From: Deltaproteobacteria bacterium | GTDB lineage: Bacteria > Myxococcota_A > UBA796 > UBA2385 | Length of the DNA: 6,613 nt | Assembly: GCA_016845285.1 (NCBI GenBank) | Contig: JAERSX010000226.1 | Span: 1 to 6,613 of the forward strand | Reading direction: 5' to 3' | Shown: piece after piece, positions 1 through 5,822 of the stretch | Position numbering within the stretch: position 1 is the stretch's first letter | Layout of the letters: every line of letters begins with the position of its first letter | Notes under the pieces: model-generated | The model's database searches: none | What the model was told of the DNA's origin: nothing | Seen by the model: only the letters and a program-made list of their open reading frames with translations | Program-made: the position numbers and the translations under genes

Positions 1-1345
1 CCATGTCCATCTTGGAGAGGGCGTCGGGCCCGTTTCCGATGATGTTCACGTCCTTGACGGGGCGGGTCAGCTTGCCGTTCTCGATGAGGTACCCCTGCTT
101 CATGTAGAAGGCGAAGTCGCCGCCGCCGATGTTGACCTGCCCGTTGGCGAAGGACACGCAGTACAAGCCCTTGTCGACGCTCGCGATGATCTCAGCGGGG
201 TCGTAGGGGCCCTCTTCCATGTAGGTGGAGCGCATGCGTGGGATGGGCGCGTGGCGGAAGCTCTGGCGGCGGCCCGAGCCAGTGGGCGTGACGCCGTAGT
301 GGCGCGCGCTCATCTCGTCGTGGAGGTAGCTCTTGAGCACCCCGTTCTCGATGAGCACGGTGCGCTCGGTGGGGTTGCCCTCGTCGTCGACGTTCAGGCT
401 GCCGCGGGCGCCGTCCAGGGTGCCGTCGTCGCAGATGGTCACGTCGGAAGGGGCGACCTGCTTGCCCATGCTGGCTGCGTAGATGCTGACCCGCTTCCGG
501 TTGAAGTCGGCCTCCATGCCGTGTCCGATGGCCTCGTGGAGCAGGATGGCCGAGGGGCCAGCGGCGAGCACGACGGGCATCTCACCCGCCGGGGGCTTGC
601 CGGCGTCGATGAGGAAGGTGGTTCGCGCGACCGCTTCCTCCACGAGCCGACTCTGGCGGTCGGCGTCGTAGTACTCGAGGCCTGCGCGACCGGCGACGTT
701 GTACGTGGCCGACTCTCGCTTGCCGTTCTGGTCGGCCGTGCACCGCATGTAGGCGGCCGTCATGGGGCGCCAGTCCTGGTAGAGCCGCCCGTCGGGACGC
801 ACCACCATCACCACCTGGGCACCATCCTGGAGGAATGCTTCGACGCGGGCGATGCGGCTGTCGCGCCCGAAGGCGTCCTGCTCCCAGGCCCGCACCAGGG
901 CGATGCGGGTGGCCATGTCCACTTCGGACCAGGGCTGAGACACGTCGTAGTAGTTGGGCTTGCTTCGCGGCGTGGGAGCTTCGGCGACCCTGCCCGGTGT
1001 GCTCGCGGCGATCTCTGCGGCGGAGCGAGCTGCCGACAGCAGTGACTCTGGGGTCAGCTCCTCCGAGTAGGCGTAGCCGACCTGATCTCCCACCATGACG
1101 CGCACGCCCATGCCGAGGTCGACGTGGGTGTCGGCTCGGTTGACCCGCCGGTCGGTGAGCTGGACCACGGTGCCGGCGGAGTGCTGGAAGAAGAGATCAC
1201 AGTCTTCGCCACCCCTGGACAGGGCGGTGTCGAGGATGCGACGCAGGAGCTCCGGCCCGACCCCGAAATTCTCGAAGTAGGTGCCGTCAGCAGCGGATGG
1301 CTGAGCGATGGACAAGGGCGCCTCGGCGGTGCGGTGACGCACCAT
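1..1345 (-). CDS. tldD: TldD family zinc metalloprotease (C-terminus cut by window edge)
   Basis: TldD is one half of the TldD/TldE (PmbA) protease pair, known for finishing peptide modification and cleavage (microcin B17 leader removal) and CcdA antitoxin turnover. 448 residues are visible. The metal-binding HExxxH motif reads HEAIGH at residues 270-275 (bases 521-538). Other family blocks are DLFFQ near 50, GMGVRV near 80, DDEGNP at 320-325, IENGVLKSYLHD at 332-343, GRRQSFRHAPIPRM at 358-371 and IGNGP at 436-440. The family is about 480 residues, so only the end is lost; the conserved GxCGKxGQ segment with the third metal ligand should lie just outside. The ATG at 1345 has no clear ribosome binding site. 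A TTG at 1315, with GAGG at 1324-1321 five bases before it, gives a length closer to known TldD. The gene starts 66 bases after the kinase gene and may share its transcript. No TldE partner is in the window. Family assignment is very secure; the start is uncertain. Confidence 0.95.
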   Translation of the reverse strand, partial: MVRHRTAEAPLSIAQPSAADGTYFENFGVGPELLRRILDTALSRGGEDCDLFFQHSAGTVVQLTDRRVNRADTHVDLGMGVRVMVGDQVGYAYSEELTPESLLSAARSAAEIAASTPGRVAEAPTPRSKPNYYDVSQPWSEVDMATRIALVRAWEQDAFGRDSRIARVEAFLQDGAQVVMVVRPDGRLYQDWRPMTAAYMRCTADQNGKRESATYNVAGRAGLEYYDADRQSRLVEEAVARTTFLIDAGKPPAGEMPVVLAAGPSAILLHEAIGHGMEADFNRKRVSIYAASMGKQVAPSDVTICDDGTLDGARGSLNVDDEGNPTERTVLIENGVLKSYLHDEMSARHYGVTPTGSGRRQSFRHAPIPRMRSTYMEEGPYDPAEIIASVDKGLYCVSFANGQVNIGGGDFAFYMKQGYLIENGKLTRPVKDVNIIGNGPDALSKMDM

Positions 1346-1411
1346 GGATTCGTGGACCGTTCGATCGAGAACCGTCGGTCCTGGTTGACGTAGGCGCTCC
1401 CGGGCGCCGGG

Positions 1412-2455
1412 TCAATGGGTGCGGGCCTCGGCGGCACAGGCGGCGAGGACCTCGGCGCAGGCAGGGCGCGCTTCATGGGCCGAGCGGGCCAGGGCATGCT
1501 GGCAGCGAGCCCGCAGCAGGTTGTGGGCGCCTGGCTGGGGATGCTCTTCGCGATCTTCCCGGAAGTAGCTGTTGGCGACGGCGTCTGCGCAGAAGCGCGC
1601 GGCCAGCTCGAGACAGATGCGCTCCGGACCGTCGAGGAGGCTGTCGCGCTCGATGCCCTCGGGGCGCGGGCCCGTGTGCCACCACCCCTCGAGGCTGGCG
1701 GCGAAGAGCTCGACGGAGAAGCGGCAGGCCGCCGGGTCGTCTTCGCCGGCAGGGTTGCACCAGCTGCGCCAGGCGTCGCCGAGCTCACAGCTGAGCGCCA
1801 TGGGGCCCAGGGTGTCGAGGTCGATGAGGGCCACTGCCTCGCAGCTGTCTCCCGCCGCGAAGCGGAAGTTGGAGATCTTGAGGTCGCCGTGGCAGGTGCG
1901 TTCCGGTAGGTCGAGGGGGCCACTGAATGCGGCCCAGTCGGCCAGGATCTGGGCACCGAGGCTGCGGGCGGGTGACGCCAGCGGGTGCCCCTCGGCGGCG
2001 TGCAGGGCCGCTTCGAGCTCCGCCATACGAGCCGGTGTGTCGTGGATGCGTCGCACGGGTGCATGCCTTGGGCCGGCATAGTCGGCGAGGGCCCGGTGAA
2101 AACGACCCACGAAGGACCCAGCGGCCCGGGCGAGCTCCGGAGAGGAGACCCGGTGGATGGTGCGGCCGGGGATGTAGCTGAGCATGCGCCAGCACCCGCC
2201 GCTCGGCTCGTCGACCCAGAGGGCGCCCCCTCGGGTCGGGAGGACGTGGGGAGCGTCGATGCCGCGGTCACGAAGGTGGGAGGTGATCGCCGCGATGTCG
2301 CGATTCACGGTGGGCGCGAAGATGGGATTGAGCCACTGCAACACGGCGTCGGGGCCGTCGCCGATCAGCCAGGTGCCGTTGATGAGTCCTGGATCGGGAG
2401 TGGTGCGAAGAGCACCCCCGTCCCGCCAATGGCGCGCCGCTTCCGCGGCCTCCAT
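1412..2455 (-). CDS. APH-fold phosphotransferase, N-acetylhexosamine 1-kinase-like
   Basis: This 347-residue soluble protein belongs to the phosphotransferase family of the aminoglycoside/choline kinase fold. The catalytic loop is CHGDLKISN at residues 188-196 (H189, D191, N196) and the metal-binding loop is IDLDT at 211-215. The N-terminal GLINGTWLI (23-31) followed by VLQWLNPIF (38-46) resembles the block in N-acetylhexosamine 1-kinase (NahK)-like proteins, which phosphorylate sugars at the anomeric carbon using ATP. The substrate here cannot be read from the sequence; an amino-sugar kinase is the best inference, and antibiotic resistance is unlikely. One oddity is W41, where relatives as I recall them usually carry a basic residue. 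The ATG shares its A with the TGA of the upstream membrane-protein gene (TGATG), and AAGG lies about ten bases upstream, so translation is probably coupled. Cysteines are unusually frequent in the last 100 residues. The fold is secure, the precise function is not. Confidence 0.85.
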   Translation of the reverse strand: MEAAEAARHWRDGGALRTTPDPGLINGTWLIGDGPDAVLQWLNPIFAPTVNRDIAAITSHLRDRGIDAPHVLPTRGGALWVDEPSGGCWRMLSYIPGRTIHRVSSPELARAAGSFVGRFHRALADYAGPRHAPVRRIHDTPARMAELEAALHAAEGHPLASPARSLGAQILADWAAFSGPLDLPERTCHGDLKISNFRFAAGDSCEAVALIDLDTLGPMALSCELGDAWRSWCNPAGEDDPAACRFSVELFAASLEGWWHTGPRPEGIERDSLLDGPERICLELAARFCADAVANSYFREDREEHPQPGAHNLLRARCQHALARSAHEARPACAEVLAACAAEARTH

Positions 2456-2457
2456 CA
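2453..2457 (-). promoter_or_regulatory. TGATG stop/start overlap
   Basis: On the minus strand the TGA of the small membrane-protein gene (2457-2455) and the ATG of the kinase gene (2455-2453) share one base. Such overlaps usually allow terminating ribosomes to restart on the next gene, so the two proteins are expected at linked levels. Confidence 0.8.
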
Positions 2458-2730
2458 GTCGTCGCCCTTTCCGCCCAGCAGGAGCATCACGATGCCGATG
2501 AGCATGAGGAAGCCCGAGAGGCAGCAGCAGGTGCTGGTGGCGAGCTGCCCGTTGCCGACAATGCCTGCGATGAGCACTGCGGTCTCGGGGTCTTCACTGG
2601 CCATGAGGTCGATGAGCGCAGTGCTGATGGGCGCCGCGAAGAAGCTGAAGACCAAGGTGAGGGTGAGGAAGACGAGGACGAGGCAGCCGGAGCAACCTGC
2701 GATCGTCTTGCCGCTTCCGCCTGAGGCCAT
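2455..2730 (-). CDS. Small two-helix membrane protein, unknown function
   Basis: I do not recognise this 91-residue protein. It starts with a short glycine/serine-rich, mildly basic segment (MASGGSGKT). A hydrophobic helix follows at about residues 14-38, then a short acidic linker (DLMASEDPET, 41-50), a moderately hydrophobic stretch at 51-60, and a second strong helix at about 66-86 that opens with three cysteines in a row (68-70). The end is GGKGDD. Two further cysteines (13, 16) sit at the start of helix 1 as CxxC. It is probably an inner-membrane protein with both ends in the cytoplasm. The ATG at 2730 is preferred because GGAG at 2740-2737 lies six bases upstream; the frame stays open to a TTG at 2823, but that extension looks like untranslated leader. 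The stop overlaps the kinase start, suggesting the two products are made together. It may be the first gene of the leftward operon. Confidence 0.7.
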   Translation of the reverse strand: MASGGSGKTIAGCSGCLVLVFLTLTLVFSFFAAPISTALIDLMASEDPETAVLIAGIVGNGQLATSTCCCLSGFLMLIGIVMLLLGGKGDD

Positions 2731-2736
2731 GGGGGA

Positions 2737-2740
2737 CTCC
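2737..2740 (-). promoter_or_regulatory. Ribosome binding site of the small membrane-protein gene
   Basis: GGAG on the minus strand, six bases before the ATG at 2730. It decides the start in favour of the 91-residue form. The site lies inside a perfect ten-base palindrome, ACTCCGGAGT (2736-2745), which might pair within the mRNA or between strands. Confidence 0.6.
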
Positions 2741-2813
2741 GGAGTACGCCGGGAATACTGGGTCCGGGGTGGCCGATACAGCTGCCCCGTAGAGAGGCGG
2801 CGAGGGTAGTCGA

Positions 2814-2828
2814 CCGGCTGCAAGCCGG
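2814..2828. repeat. Inverted repeat, six-base arms
   Basis: CCGGCT and AGCCGG flank a three-base GCA centre. It could be a protein-binding dyad in the divergent promoter region or a small RNA hairpin in a leader. There is no T-run beside it, so a terminator is unlikely. Confidence 0.4.
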
Positions 2829-2932
2829 CAAGGATCCCGGGTGACCGTGGCTCCCGTTATGGCTCGTCGGTCTCCCTGGCAGAACGCGCCCGGACGCACT
2901 GCCCCCGATGAACCTTCCGACCCAGGTGTCCC

Positions 2933-3466
2933 GTGAACCGCACTCGAAGCTCTGTCGTCCTCCTCTCCGTCGCCATGCTGGTGGGCGTTGGCTGCAAGAA
3001 GAAGCCAGTCGGCGATTCCACGATAGGCGCCACGGTCACCGAGGCCCCGCCCGAGGCCGCCAAGCCTGAGGCGCCTGCCGAGGTGAAGCAGATGATCCAG
3101 AACTTCCAGCGGGTCTACTTCGACTTCGACAGCACCACCCTGGCGAACGATGCCCGCTCCGCGCTCGATGACAACGTGGTCATCATGCAGAGCAACACCA
3201 ACATCCGGATCGAGATCCAGGGCCACGCCGATGAGCGCGGAAGCACCGACTACAACATGGCTCTGGGCCAGAAGCGTGCCGACGCGGTCACCCGGTACAT
3301 GCAGAGCAAGGGCATCGCCAGCTCGCGCATCAAGGTGGTGAGCTACGGCGAGGAGCGCCCCCTCGACGGGAGCGACACCGAGCGTGCTTGGACCAAGAAC
3401 CGTCGGGCAGAGTTCGCCATCGACTGGGCCGGCGATGCCCAGGTCCAGGGCACCACCGGCAGCTGA
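2933..3466 (+). CDS. pal: Pal-type peptidoglycan-associated outer-membrane lipoprotein
   Basis: Pal anchors the outer membrane to peptidoglycan and works with the Tol complex in envelope constriction. The 177-residue product has a basic N-terminus (MNRTRSS), a hydrophobic signal segment (8-20) and C21, the likely lipidated cysteine, followed by KKK. The preceding residues VGVG lack the usual leucine at -3, so the lipobox is atypical. A proline/alanine/glutamate-rich linker (35-50) leads to an OmpA-like domain: YFDFDS (62-67), GHADERGS (97-104, with D99), NMALGQKRA (108-116, R115) and KNRRAEF (155-161). D99 and R115 are the expected peptidoglycan-contacting residues. The start is a GTG with AGG at 2924-2926 six bases before it; an in-frame stop at 2909-2911 rules out a longer form. 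No tolB, tolA or ybgF is adjacent, so this may be a stand-alone or additional Pal rather than the tol-operon copy. Confidence 0.92.
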   Translation: MNRTRSSVVLLSVAMLVGVGCKKKPVGDSTIGATVTEAPPEAAKPEAPAEVKQMIQNFQRVYFDFDSTTLANDARSALDDNVVIMQSNTNIRIEIQGHADERGSTDYNMALGQKRADAVTRYMQSKGIASSRIKVVSYGEERPLDGSDTERAWTKNRRAEFAIDWAGDAQVQGTTGS

Positions 3467-3474
3467 TGGGTGGA

Positions 3475-3500
3475 GGCCGGGGGCTACCTGCTCCCCGGCC
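3475..3500. terminator. GC-rich hairpin between convergent pal and glnN
   Basis: GGCCGGGG (3475-3482) and CCCCGGCC (3493-3500) form a perfect eight-base stem around a ten-base loop, with a possible extra G-T pair at 3483/3492. It sits nine bases after the pal stop and thirteen bases past the glnN stop, where a shared two-way terminator would be expected. Neither strand has a T-run after the stem, so it is not a classical intrinsic terminator; it could act with Rho or protect 3' ends. Confidence 0.55.
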
Positions 3501-3512
3501 AGCAGCCCTCGT

Positions 3513-5702
3513 TCAGTTCTGGAAGAGCAGCTCGCGGTAGCGCGGCAGCTCCCAGCGATGATCGGCGATGCGAGCCTCGAGGGCGTCGGCCGCCGAACGC
3601 GTGGCCTCGAGGGCTGGCATGACGATGTAGGCGAGGGCTCTGGCCTGGTCCGCATCCTCGAGCGTGTGCGCGGCGGCCATGGCCTCGTCGAGCTCGCAGC
3701 GTGCGTTGCGGAGGTCGCCCACCATGGCGCTCAGCTCCTTCAAGCTGTTGATGTCGGCTTCGGGTACGTCGCCGATGGCACTGCGGAGGGCGTTGATGTC
3801 CACCGCTGCGGCGGTCCGCTCGGCGATGGCTGATGGCATCACGCACTGATCGATGAGGTCGCGCATGACGTCGACCTCGATCTCTACGGTGGTGATGTAC
3901 TGCTCGAGGTACACGTGGTACCGACTGTCGAGCTCGGCGGCCGTCAGCACGCCCATGCGGGTGAAGGTGTTGATGGCCTCGTCACTCCGGAGCACCTCGA
4001 GCGCATCGGCGGCCTTCCGGAAGTGGGGGAGACCCCGGCGCTCGGCTTCTTCGACCCACTCGTCGGAGTAGCCGTTCCCCTCGAAGCGGACGGCCGTGCT
4101 CTCCTGGATGGCGGCCTGCACCGCTGCCAGCACCGCTGCGTCACCGCCGCCCCGGGCGTCGATGTCGTCGGCGATGGCGGTGAGCGCGTCGGCGACCGCG
4201 GTGTTGAGGACGGTCAGCGGGAAGCTGATCGACTGGCTGGAGCCCAGCGCCCGGAACTCGAACTTGTTGCCGGTAAAGGCGAAGGGGCTGGTGCGGTTGC
4301 GGTCGGTGTTGTCGCGGGCGACCTGTGGCAGGCGGGCCACGCCGAGCTCGAGCAGCGCAGAGGTGGAGTCGGCCTCGTGGGTGCGACCCGCAGCCAGGGA
4401 GTCGCAGATTCGCGTCAGCGTCTCACCGAGGAACACGCTGATGATGGCCGGAGGGGCCTCGTTGGCGCCGAGGCGGAAGTCGTTGCCGTGGGTGCCGATG
4501 GAGGCCCTCAACAGGCTCGCGTGGCGATGCACTCCGAGGAGCACGGCCGACAAGAAGGTCAGGAAGCGCAGGTTCTGGTGGGGCGTGTCGCTCGGGTTGA
4601 GCAGGTTGCGTCCACGGGAGTCGGCGACCGACCAGTTGAGGTGCTTGCCCGAGCCGTTGACACCGGCGAACGGCTTCTCGTGGAGGAGGCACTTGAGGGA
4701 GTGCCGCGCGGCCACCTTCTCCAAGGTCGACATGACCAGCTGGTTGTGATCGGCTGCCCGGTTGGCCTCGCTGTAGAGCACGGCCAGCTCGAACTGAGAG
4801 GGCGCGACCTCGTTGTGCCGGGTCTGAGCGGGCACACCCAGCTTGTAGAGCTCGGTCTCGACCTCCTGCATGAAGGCCAGGGCCCGGCTGGCGATGGCGC
4901 CGAAGTAGTGGTCGTCGAGGGCCTGGCCCTTGGGGGCGGGGGCGCCCAGGAGCGTGCGGCCAGCGAGGACGAGATCGGGACGGAGCGCGGCGTAGGCTGC
5001 ATCCACGAGGAAGTACTCCTGCTCGGGGCCCGCGGTGGCGTTGACGCGGGTGACGTCGGTGTCGCCGAGTTGGTGCAGCACACGCGTGGCCGCCTTGTTG
5101 AGCACCTCCATGGAGCGCAGCACCGGCGTCTTCTTGTCGAGCGCGGCGCCGTGGTAGCTGATGAACACCGACGGGATGCACAGCGTGGACCCGGTCTCTC
5201 GCTCCATGATGAAGATGGGCGAGGATGGGTCCCAGGCGGTGTAGCCGCGCGCCTCGAAGGTGGTCCGCATGCCACCTGACGGGAAGGAGCTGGCGTCGGG
5301 TTCGGACTGGATGAGCTGCGCGCCGCTGAAGGCGGTGATGGGGCGCTCGTCGTCGAACGACAGGAAGGAGTCATGCTTCTCTGCCGTGGCGCCCGTCATG
5401 GGCTGGAACCAGTGGCAGAAGTGGGTCACGCCCTTGGTGGCGGCCCAGTCGAGGACCGCCTGCGCGATTCGCTCGGCGAGGCCGAGCTCCAAGGGCAGAT
5501 GACGCTGCGCCGTGTCCAGGTACTGGCGCACCACATCTGCCGGCAGATGGGCCCGCATCTGGTCGATGCCGAAGGCGTGGCTTCCGTAGTACTCACGAAC
5601 CGATTGGGGGGAACCATCGGACCCGACCGGACGCGGGAAGGTTCGCGGCTGGCGGGTGGCGGCGGTCTGGATGGCGAGCTGACGTGAATTGGGAGCAGGC
5701 AT
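3513..5702 (-). CDS. glnN: Glutamine synthetase type III
   Basis: This enzyme joins ammonia to glutamate with ATP to give glutamine, the entry step of nitrogen assimilation in the cytoplasm. The 729-residue length matches the large type III family (about 700-730), far above type I or II (about 350-470). Blocks seen in order are an N-terminal region with HAFGIDQM (42-49), HFCHWFQPMTG (94-104), PSGGMRTTFEARGYTAWD (141-158), the metal/substrate motifs GPEQEYFL (225-232), HNEVAPSQFE (296-305) and VNGSGKHLNWS (348-358), and DRNRTSPFAFTGNKFEFR (467-484) near the nucleotide/glutamate site. The C-terminal 150 residues are helical and typical of type III. All expected catalytic blocks look intact. The ATG at 5702 is fixed by AAGGAG seven bases upstream. 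The gene stands alone, converging on pal, with pgi 120 bases upstream on the same strand. A candidate sigma-54 site upstream would fit nitrogen control. Confidence 0.97.
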   Translation of the reverse strand: MPAPNSRQLAIQTAATRQPRTFPRPVGSDGSPQSVREYYGSHAFGIDQMRAHLPADVVRQYLDTAQRHLPLELGLAERIAQAVLDWAATKGVTHFCHWFQPMTGATAEKHDSFLSFDDERPITAFSGAQLIQSEPDASSFPSGGMRTTFEARGYTAWDPSSPIFIMERETGSTLCIPSVFISYHGAALDKKTPVLRSMEVLNKAATRVLHQLGDTDVTRVNATAGPEQEYFLVDAAYAALRPDLVLAGRTLLGAPAPKGQALDDHYFGAIASRALAFMQEVETELYKLGVPAQTRHNEVAPSQFELAVLYSEANRAADHNQLVMSTLEKVAARHSLKCLLHEKPFAGVNGSGKHLNWSVADSRGRNLLNPSDTPHQNLRFLTFLSAVLLGVHRHASLLRASIGTHGNDFRLGANEAPPAIISVFLGETLTRICDSLAAGRTHEADSTSALLELGVARLPQVARDNTDRNRTSPFAFTGNKFEFRALGSSQSISFPLTVLNTAVADALTAIADDIDARGGGDAAVLAAVQAAIQESTAVRFEGNGYSDEWVEEAERRGLPHFRKAADALEVLRSDEAINTFTRMGVLTAAELDSRYHVYLEQYITTVEIEVDVMRDLIDQCVMPSAIAERTAAAVDINALRSAIGDVPEADINSLKELSAMVGDLRNARCELDEAMAAAHTLEDADQARALAYIVMPALEATRSAADALEARIADHRWELPRYRELLFQN

Positions 5703-5709
5703 GCGGGGG

Positions 5710-5715
5710 CTCCTT
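5710..5715 (-). promoter_or_regulatory. Strong ribosome binding site of glnN
   Basis: AAGGAG on the minus strand, seven bases before the ATG at 5702. It is the best Shine-Dalgarno sequence in the window and fixes the glnN start. Confidence 0.8.
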
Positions 5716-5725
5716 GGGGAACGCG

Positions 5726-5737
5726 TGGAACATTCCA
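5726..5737. repeat. Twelve-base dyad in glnN leader
   Basis: TGGAA-CA-TTCCA is a perfect five-base-arm inverted repeat just upstream of the glnN ribosome binding site. It could be a regulator-binding site; no known regulator is assigned. Confidence 0.35.
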
Positions 5738-5743
5738 GCGCGG

Positions 5744-5759
5744 CTGAATCGCTATTCAG
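5744..5759. repeat. Hairpin-forming inverted repeat upstream of glnN
   Basis: CTGAAT and ATTCAG form a six-base stem around a four-base CGCT loop. It lies in the probable untranslated leader or promoter of glnN. There is no T-run on either side, so it is more likely regulatory than a terminator. Confidence 0.4.
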
Positions 5760-5764
5760 TGGGC

Positions 5765-5797
5765 GCTGCCCGGCAAGGAGAATCCCGGTGTTGCAGC
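5765..5797 (-). terminator. Possible pgi 3' hairpin (bulged)
   Basis: On the minus strand, downstream of pgi, GCTGC and GCAGC (5797-5793 and 5769-5765) enclose a second pair, CCGG with CCGG (5788-5785 and 5773-5770), with a four-base bulge on one side and an eleven-base loop. It starts 26 bases past the pgi stop. No T-run follows, so termination is only a possibility. Confidence 0.25.
5773..5786 (-). promoter_or_regulatory. Candidate sigma-54 (-24/-12) promoter of glnN
   Basis: On the minus strand GG (5786-5785), ten bases, then GC (5774-5773) give the invariant GG-N10-GC spacing, and the -12 element reads TTGC as in the consensus. The -24 element (CGGGATT) matches TGGCACG poorly beyond the GG. 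Transcription would begin near 5761, leaving a leader of about 60 bases. Nitrogen-regulated promoters for glutamine synthetase genes are well known, which raises the prior. A GC-rich inverted repeat (5765-5797) overlaps the site and offers a rival explanation. Confidence 0.3.
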
Positions 5798-5822
5798 TTT
5801 CCTCAGTAAAATCAGTCGCTTG

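Larger units (their letters stand above)
2731..2932. promoter_or_regulatory. Divergent intergenic control region
   Basis: These 202 bases separate the leftward membrane-protein/kinase/tldD group from the rightward pal gene and must contain start signals for both. I could not find a convincing -35/-10 pair in either direction. Structured elements are the palindrome ACTCCGGAGT (2736-2745), a six-base-stem dyad CCGGCT-GCA-AGCCGG (2814-2828), and a CCGGCAAGGA/TCCCGG motif (2825-2840) that recurs upstream of glnN. No small gene is supported here. Confidence 0.5.

Noticed and set aside
251..1045. Long open frame on the plus strand within the first 1.3 kb
   Set aside because: It is the mirror of tldD in a GC-rich sequence; its translation is rich in alanine, valine and histidine runs with no family motif, whereas the minus strand carries clear TldD motifs.
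1054..2271. 405-codon minus-strand frame overlapping both the kinase gene and tldD
   Set aside because: The product is a serine/proline/arginine-rich low-complexity string and would conflict with two well-supported genes in another frame.
1412..2455. Aminoglycoside resistance gene
   Set aside because: The catalytic loop belongs to the whole APH-fold superfamily; the N-terminal GLINGTWLI/LQWLN block points to sugar-kinase-like relatives, and nothing nearby suggests a resistance or mobile context.
2731..2823. N-terminal extension of the small membrane protein to a TTG at 2823
   Set aside because: The extension is arginine/proline-rich without hydrophobic character, and a good ribosome binding site precedes the ATG at 2730.
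2835..2863. Possible sigma-70 promoter for pal with TATGGC as the -10
   Set aside because: Only three of six -10 bases match and no -35-like sequence occurs at the proper distance.
2594..3655. 353-codon minus-strand frame across the divergent region and pal
   Set aside because: It runs antisense to pal and out of frame with the small membrane-protein gene; no motif or plausible ribosome binding site supports it.
3915..5279. 454-codon open frame on the plus strand opposite glnN
   Set aside because: It lies wholly within glnN; the composition (glycine, valine, glutamate rich) is that of an antisense shadow, and the minus-strand product has every type III glutamine synthetase block.
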